A DNA stretch of 64,000 nt. Source: Mesorhizobium sp. B2-1-8 (GTDB lineage Bacteria; Pseudomonadota; Alphaproteobacteria; Rhizobiales; Rhizobiaceae). The stretch is from NCBI RefSeq assembly GCF_006442545.2, contig NZ_CP083953.1, forward strand, positions 430,462 through 494,461, in the 5' to 3' direction. This document shows positions 60,570-64,000 of this stretch, one piece after another (positions within the stretch are counted from its first letter, which is position 1; the number at the start of each line of letters is the position of its first letter). A program made the translations under genes and the position numbers. The notes beneath the pieces were generated by a model, which was not told where the DNA came from, did no database searches, and saw nothing but the letters and a program-made list of their open reading frames with translations.

Positions 60570-61508
60570 CTACAGAGACGTGAGGGCGCGGTTCCAATAC
60601 GGGTTCTTAAGAATTGAGCGCAGGCGCATCTGCTTCCAAGCGCCATATTTGTAAAAGTCGAAGTCGATGCTCGAGGTCATGTTCTGGATCATGCACCACA
60701 GCGACCATTTCAGATCACCCAGCATCTGGTAGATAAGCATGCGCGCCTTCATGCTGGCCTCGACACGACCGAAATAACATTCGATCGCCTCATCTTGCAT
60801 CGCGTCGCTCAGGACCATTTCCCCGCACCAGGTGGCGAGATCGCAGCAGCGGTCGTTGTTTGACGCGTATTCGAGGTCGACGATGATGATCCTGCCGTCC
60901 TCGCTCAGCAGGAAGTTGCCGGGCGCCGGATCGTTGTAGCAAGGGACGATATCCAGCCCTGACGCTTCCAGCGCCGCGCGCGCGGCGCGGTACTCCGCGT
61001 GAATGGCAGGAAAATCGCGCGAGAACGCGCCGCCGAGCTCACGCAATTGGACAATATGCTCCTCGATCATATCAAACAGGGTCTTGGTCAAGCCGAGCGG
61101 AGGGGAATCGTTGAAGGTTCGGAATAGGCTGATGGTGCGGGTCCTGATCTCCGCGGAATGGAAGTCGCGCGTCGTGCAGGGGCGAGACCGCTCGACAAAG
61201 TCGCAGATTTCGACGCCGCAGTGGCTGAGATCATTGTAGATGCGAGGCCCGATGCCGAGCAGGTGGGCGCGCCTGCCGGCCTCGAGCGAGGCGCTGCGAT
61301 CGATGAACTTCTCGGTTCCGGGGCCGGGCATCTTCACGAAAAAGGCCTGCCGTTCACCTCCGATCCTGACGTGCCAATTGGAATTGCTGAAGCCGCCGAA
61401 GATCGGCCGGTAATAGATGTCCCTGCCCAGCCATGCCGGTACCATGGAGAGCATTGTCTCCAATTGTCGCTCGGAGGGTGAATGGCCTTCCCCGCACTTC
61501 CGTTCCAT
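60570..61508 (-). CDS. Choline-kinase-like phosphotransferase, first of tandem pair
   Basis: A 312-residue APH/choline-kinase-fold protein. The catalytic loop is CYNDPAPGNFLL with D193 and N198 (Tyr in place of the usual His), and the metal-binding segment is IIIVDLEYASNNDRCCDLA with D211. The C-terminal SLWCMIQNMTSS and YKYGAWKQMRLRSIL recur in the next gene, so the two are paralogues. The substrate is probably a small amino alcohol or sugar; choline kinase activity is only one option. It is nine bases after its partner. Confidence 0.87.
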   Translation of the reverse strand: MERKCGEGHSPSERQLETMLSMVPAWLGRDIYYRPIFGGFSNSNWHVRIGGERQAFFVKMPGPGTEKFIDRSASLEAGRRAHLLGIGPRIYNDLSHCGVEICDFVERSRPCTTRDFHSAEIRTRTISLFRTFNDSPPLGLTKTLFDMIEEHIVQLRELGGAFSRDFPAIHAEYRAARAALEASGLDIVPCYNDPAPGNFLLSEDGRIIIVDLEYASNNDRCCDLATWCGEMVLSDAMQDEAIECYFGRVEASMKARMLIYQMLGDLKWSLWCMIQNMTSSIDFDFYKYGAWKQMRLRSILKNPYWNRALTSL

Positions 61509-61517
61509 GACAGGTTC

Positions 61518-62570
61518 TCAGATGGCGTACGAGCCGAAATCGACGCTTCCGAGCGCAGCGCGGCAGCGGATGAAGCGCCAGAACCCGTAGCGGTAGAACT
61601 CGACATCCTTGCGTTGCGAGGTAGCGTCCATGACGAGACCCCAGAGACCCCATGCGAGATCGTCGGCGATCGCGTAGAGACGCGCGCGACGGAGACTTGC
61701 CGGCCTAGGCGTGCCTTCGAACATTTCGAGGGCCGGGAGGAAATCATTCTCGTCTTCGAAAACCTCGTTGACCAGCATCCCTATCTCATAATAGGGGTCG
61801 ACGTTGCCGGCACCGTCGAAATCCACGAGCTCGATCCGACCATCTGGTCCGATGAGGATGTTCGAGGCTAGGCCGTCGGCATGGGAGGGCACACTGTCGA
61901 CCCCTGACGCGGCGATCATGCGTTCAAAGCGCAAGACCTGCTCGAACAGGACCGGAAGGTCAGGAGGAGCCTGGGCCACGACCCGATCGCATTCCAGCTT
62001 CAGCGCGCGGATCCGGTCGAACGGCGACACCGGGATCGTGAAGCGTGGTCCGCCGTGGATCCTGCGCTTGAGGCCTATCACGTCATTGAGGACGTCCAGC
62101 TTTTTTAGGTCGCTGACACGGGCGGTCGCCCAGCCGTCGCGATATTCCATAATGCAGGTCGCGCGCCGCGCATCGATGGCAAGGATTTTGGGCGCGCAGC
62201 CGAGGCTGGCCGCTTTGTGCTGCGCATCGAAGGATGCGGCCGCATCGATGAAGCGGCGCTGGTCGGGCTGGATGGTTTTGAGCAGGAGCGACGGATGCTG
62301 GCCATCGACCGAGACAAGCAGGCGGGTGCTGTCCACGCCGCGATGCGACGGGACGAGAATGCCCGGCTCCATCTCCAGTGCCGATCTGCACAGCTGCGGT
62401 CCGGCACCAAAGGAGCCGGGCTCGTCAGGCGTTTCAAGACACAGGTCGGCCGGCACCGTGCGGTCGTCCGCAAAAAGGGGGCGGAGTTCTTTCGTTGCGG
62501 GCGTGAGGCGATGAACGTTCATCGGGCTTGTGTGGCGATCCATACCCTTTCGCGACAGAGCAATTTCCAT
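61518..62570 (-). CDS. Choline-kinase-like phosphotransferase, second of tandem pair
   Basis: About 350 residues from ATG 62570; ATGs at 62543 and 62522 are also possible and none has a good ribosome site. The catalytic loop is SHADGLASNILI and the metal site ELVDFDGAGNVDPYYEIG. The C terminus (LWGLVMDATSQ, YRYGFWRFIRCRAAL) matches the preceding paralogue. The unusual N-terminal 100 residues have no counterpart in that protein. Two related kinases under one DeoR regulator may phosphorylate successive substrates or form a heterodimer. Confidence 0.82.
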   Translation of the reverse strand: MEIALSRKGMDRHTSPMNVHRLTPATKELRPLFADDRTVPADLCLETPDEPGSFGAGPQLCRSALEMEPGILVPSHRGVDSTRLLVSVDGQHPSLLLKTIQPDQRRFIDAAASFDAQHKAASLGCAPKILAIDARRATCIMEYRDGWATARVSDLKKLDVLNDVIGLKRRIHGGPRFTIPVSPFDRIRALKLECDRVVAQAPPDLPVLFEQVLRFERMIAASGVDSVPSHADGLASNILIGPDGRIELVDFDGAGNVDPYYEIGMLVNEVFEDENDFLPALEMFEGTPRPASLRRARLYAIADDLAWGLWGLVMDATSQRKDVEFYRYGFWRFIRCRAALGSVDFGSYAI

Positions 62571-62731
62571 GAAGCCAGCGGAACCCGTGTAAAATCCAAG
62601 TAAACACAACCCGCCCGGGACGGCCCGTCCACGAAAGGGAGCGGGGGACAGGCGCGCGAGCAGGAAACGCAATGCTACATCTATGCGGGGGTGAGTAAAG
62701 TGCCGACGTGCCTATCGGCGCCGAGACGCTC

Positions 62732-63496
62732 TTAAACGCGGATGAGGTCGACGCGCAGTTCGGCGAAGCGCTGGACGAATTCTTCGCCGACGCCTTTAGT
62801 TGTGATGACATGGTGGGCGTCGCCGAGCCCGAAGGCTCGAACCGAGCCGAAGCGCCCAAACTTCGATGGATCGGCCACCATGACGGTGGTGCCGGCCTGA
62901 CGCCTCGCCTCGTCGTGAAGGGCGACCTCGTCCTCGCCGAAGCCCATGAAGCCGTGATCGACATGGACGGCGCTAGCGCCCATCAAAGCGAGGTCGAACC
63001 TGTGCCCGTTCAGCGCCATGATGGTGGAGTGCCCGAACGTTGCCTGATATTCCGGCACCATTGGACCACCTAGCACGCGGACGCTGGTGCCCCAGCCGTG
63101 GGCGAAGAAATGCGCCGCGATAGCGATGGAGTTCGTGAAGATCGTCAGGTCCTGATGCTTGTGAAGGTGCTTCACGCAGGCCAGCGTAGTGGTGCCCGAA
63201 CTGACGAAGATCTTCATGCCGTTCTGGACCAGGCTGGCGGCTTTTTCGGCAATCAGGTTCTTTTCGGGCGCATTGACCCGGTTGCGCTCGCCGAACGGCT
63301 TGTCGCCCTCGGTCGGCGTCAGGACCGCGCCGCCATAGACGCGCCGGGCAAAGCCATTCATTTCGAGTAGACGCAGATCGCGCCTGATGGACTCGGGACT
63401 GACTTCGAGGCGATCGGCGAGCAGACTGACGCTCGCGCGTTCATTCGAGCGCAGTATTTCCAGAATCTTTTCCTGCCGAAACCCCGAAAATCTCAT
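62732..63496 (-). CDS. DeoR-family transcriptional regulator
   Basis: A 254-residue regulator: N-terminal HTH (RQEKILEILRSNERASVSLL, ADRLEVSPESIRRDLRLLE) and a DeoR sensor domain with VSSGTTTLACVKHL and MGASAVHVDHGFMGFGEDEV. Sensors of this type bind phosphorylated sugars or polyols. It is upstream of the kinase pair on the same strand, and repeated TCGGTCAAA-type boxes lie in its promoter region. Confidence 0.94.
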   Translation of the reverse strand: MRFSGFRQEKILEILRSNERASVSLLADRLEVSPESIRRDLRLLEMNGFARRVYGGAVLTPTEGDKPFGERNRVNAPEKNLIAEKAASLVQNGMKIFVSSGTTTLACVKHLHKHQDLTIFTNSIAIAAHFFAHGWGTSVRVLGGPMVPEYQATFGHSTIMALNGHRFDLALMGASAVHVDHGFMGFGEDEVALHDEARRQAGTTVMVADPSKFGRFGSVRAFGLGDAHHVITTKGVGEEFVQRFAELRVDLIRV

Positions 63497-63620
63497 GGAC
63501 CGAATCTGCCTTTAACCATTTGAGTCATTGCCCAACCGTAGTTAATCGCGGCCGCGCCGGACTACGACAACGTCGTTTGCGTCCTCGGCCCCAAAAATTT
63601 GCCGTGTCAAGCTAGGATAC

Positions 63621-63819
63621 ATCGGTAAACCAGTCAAATCCATCTTACATCGGTCAAATCAGCAAATGGGTCGTCGAACCCTTTCCCTACGTGCGTTTAC
63701 ACAGAAATGCGATTTTCATCGATATAGCCGATGTCGCCGCTTGACCCAAGACGAATGTGCCGATATTGCTCGTTTTGACCGATTTGTGTAATCTGAGAAA
63801 CTGGTAAAATCGGTTGGAC
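63621..63819. promoter_or_regulatory. Candidate DeoR operator boxes
   Basis: ATCGGTCAAATC (63649-63660) and its inverted copy TTTTGACCGATTTG (63773-63786) share a perfect core ATCGGTCAAA. Related half sites are ATCGGTAAACCAGTCAAATC (63621-63640) and CTGGTAAAATCGGTT (63803-63817). The spacing of about 124 bases suits looping between two operators. The rest of 63497-64000 shows no supported gene; AGGGGAACAGG at 63985 may be the ribosome site of a gene beyond the window. Confidence 0.5.
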
Positions 63820-64000
63820 GGTCTTGTGTCCTCAGCTGTTCAGGGTTCTGGGCGGTCAAGGACTCGTCCGGCATGTGACGACGCGCGCAACGCAGCGCGC
63901 CAAACCATCGAGTACGTCTGATGAGCCGGCATCGACCGAGCCATCGAAGCAAACCGCACATTTGCAGAACAACTGACGGTCAAGAAGGGGAACAGGATCA

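Noticed and set aside
1..64000. tRNA, rRNA, CRISPR arrays, replication or conjugation genes
   Set aside because: I looked for cloverleaf-type segments, regularly spaced repeats and Rep/Tra-like proteins and found none that I could support by eye.

Overview
This is a 64 kb, high-GC bacterial window packed with catabolic operons, their transporters and regulators, and cut through by decayed insertion sequences. I see no rRNA, tRNA, CRISPR array or replication gene. The density of sugar, polyamine and amino-acid ABC importers, the MocR, LacI, IclR, DeoR and FadR-type regulators, and the ISKra4, IS21, IS5, IS630 and IS256 remnants suggest an alphaproteobacterium, most likely of the Hyphomicrobiales (rhizobial) type, and an accessory region (megaplasmid or genomic island). 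That assignment is inference; no phylogenetic marker is present.

Layout. (1) 1-7776, plus strand: a CoA-dependent catabolic operon (three short-chain dehydrogenases, a two-domain ferredoxin-like-fold protein, a quinone oxidoreductase, an acyl-CoA dehydrogenase with an in-frame stop, an acyl-CoA ligase and an APH-type kinase). (2) 7855-10380: IS5 and IS630 remnants on either side of a Gfo/Idh/MocA oxidoreductase. (3) 10743-18902: an oxidative sugar set (aldose 1-epimerase, xylose-dehydrogenase-like SDR, [2Fe-2S] sugar-acid dehydratase) with an FAD oxidoreductase, a class III aminotransferase and a divergent LacI regulator. (4) 19007-29182: a MocR-type regulator that has lost the PLP lysine, divergent from a long operon with a CUT1 ABC transporter, two Rieske ferredoxins, a ferredoxin reductase and two amidohydrolase-family enzymes. 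(5) 29314-37329: a FadR-type regulator with a clear operator, a polar amino-acid ABC transporter, an SHMT-like enzyme, DhaK, DhaL and a DAO-type FAD oxidase.

(6) 37560-39275: integrase and ISKra4 wreckage. (7) 39436-43553: a LysR regulator, enoyl-CoA hydratase, acyl-CoA ligase and a second, truncated hydratase. (8) 43449-49345: a polyamine-type ABC transporter plus amidase cassette that looks imported and lies between 30-bp direct repeats. (9) 49346-50662: an ISKra4 fragment and a pseudogene of the SHMT-like gene whose middle third is inverted. (10) 51130-59419: a CUT2 (ribose-type) ABC operon on the minus strand with a split ATPase, EutB-like and EutE/DoeB-like enzymes and a broken binding protein, divergent from an IclR regulator and a lactonase-like amidohydrolase. 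(11) 59495-60400: IS21 and IS256 remnants. (12) 60570-63496: two tandem choline-kinase-like genes and a DeoR regulator with candidate operators upstream.

Most modules follow one plan: a local regulator, an importer, and two to five enzymes that feed the substrate into central metabolism. The strongest leads for something undescribed are the transporter-Rieske-amidohydrolase operon with its degenerate MocR, and the SHMT-like/DhaKL/DAO amino-acid cluster. The inverted pseudogene and the repeat-bounded cassette record recent rearrangement.
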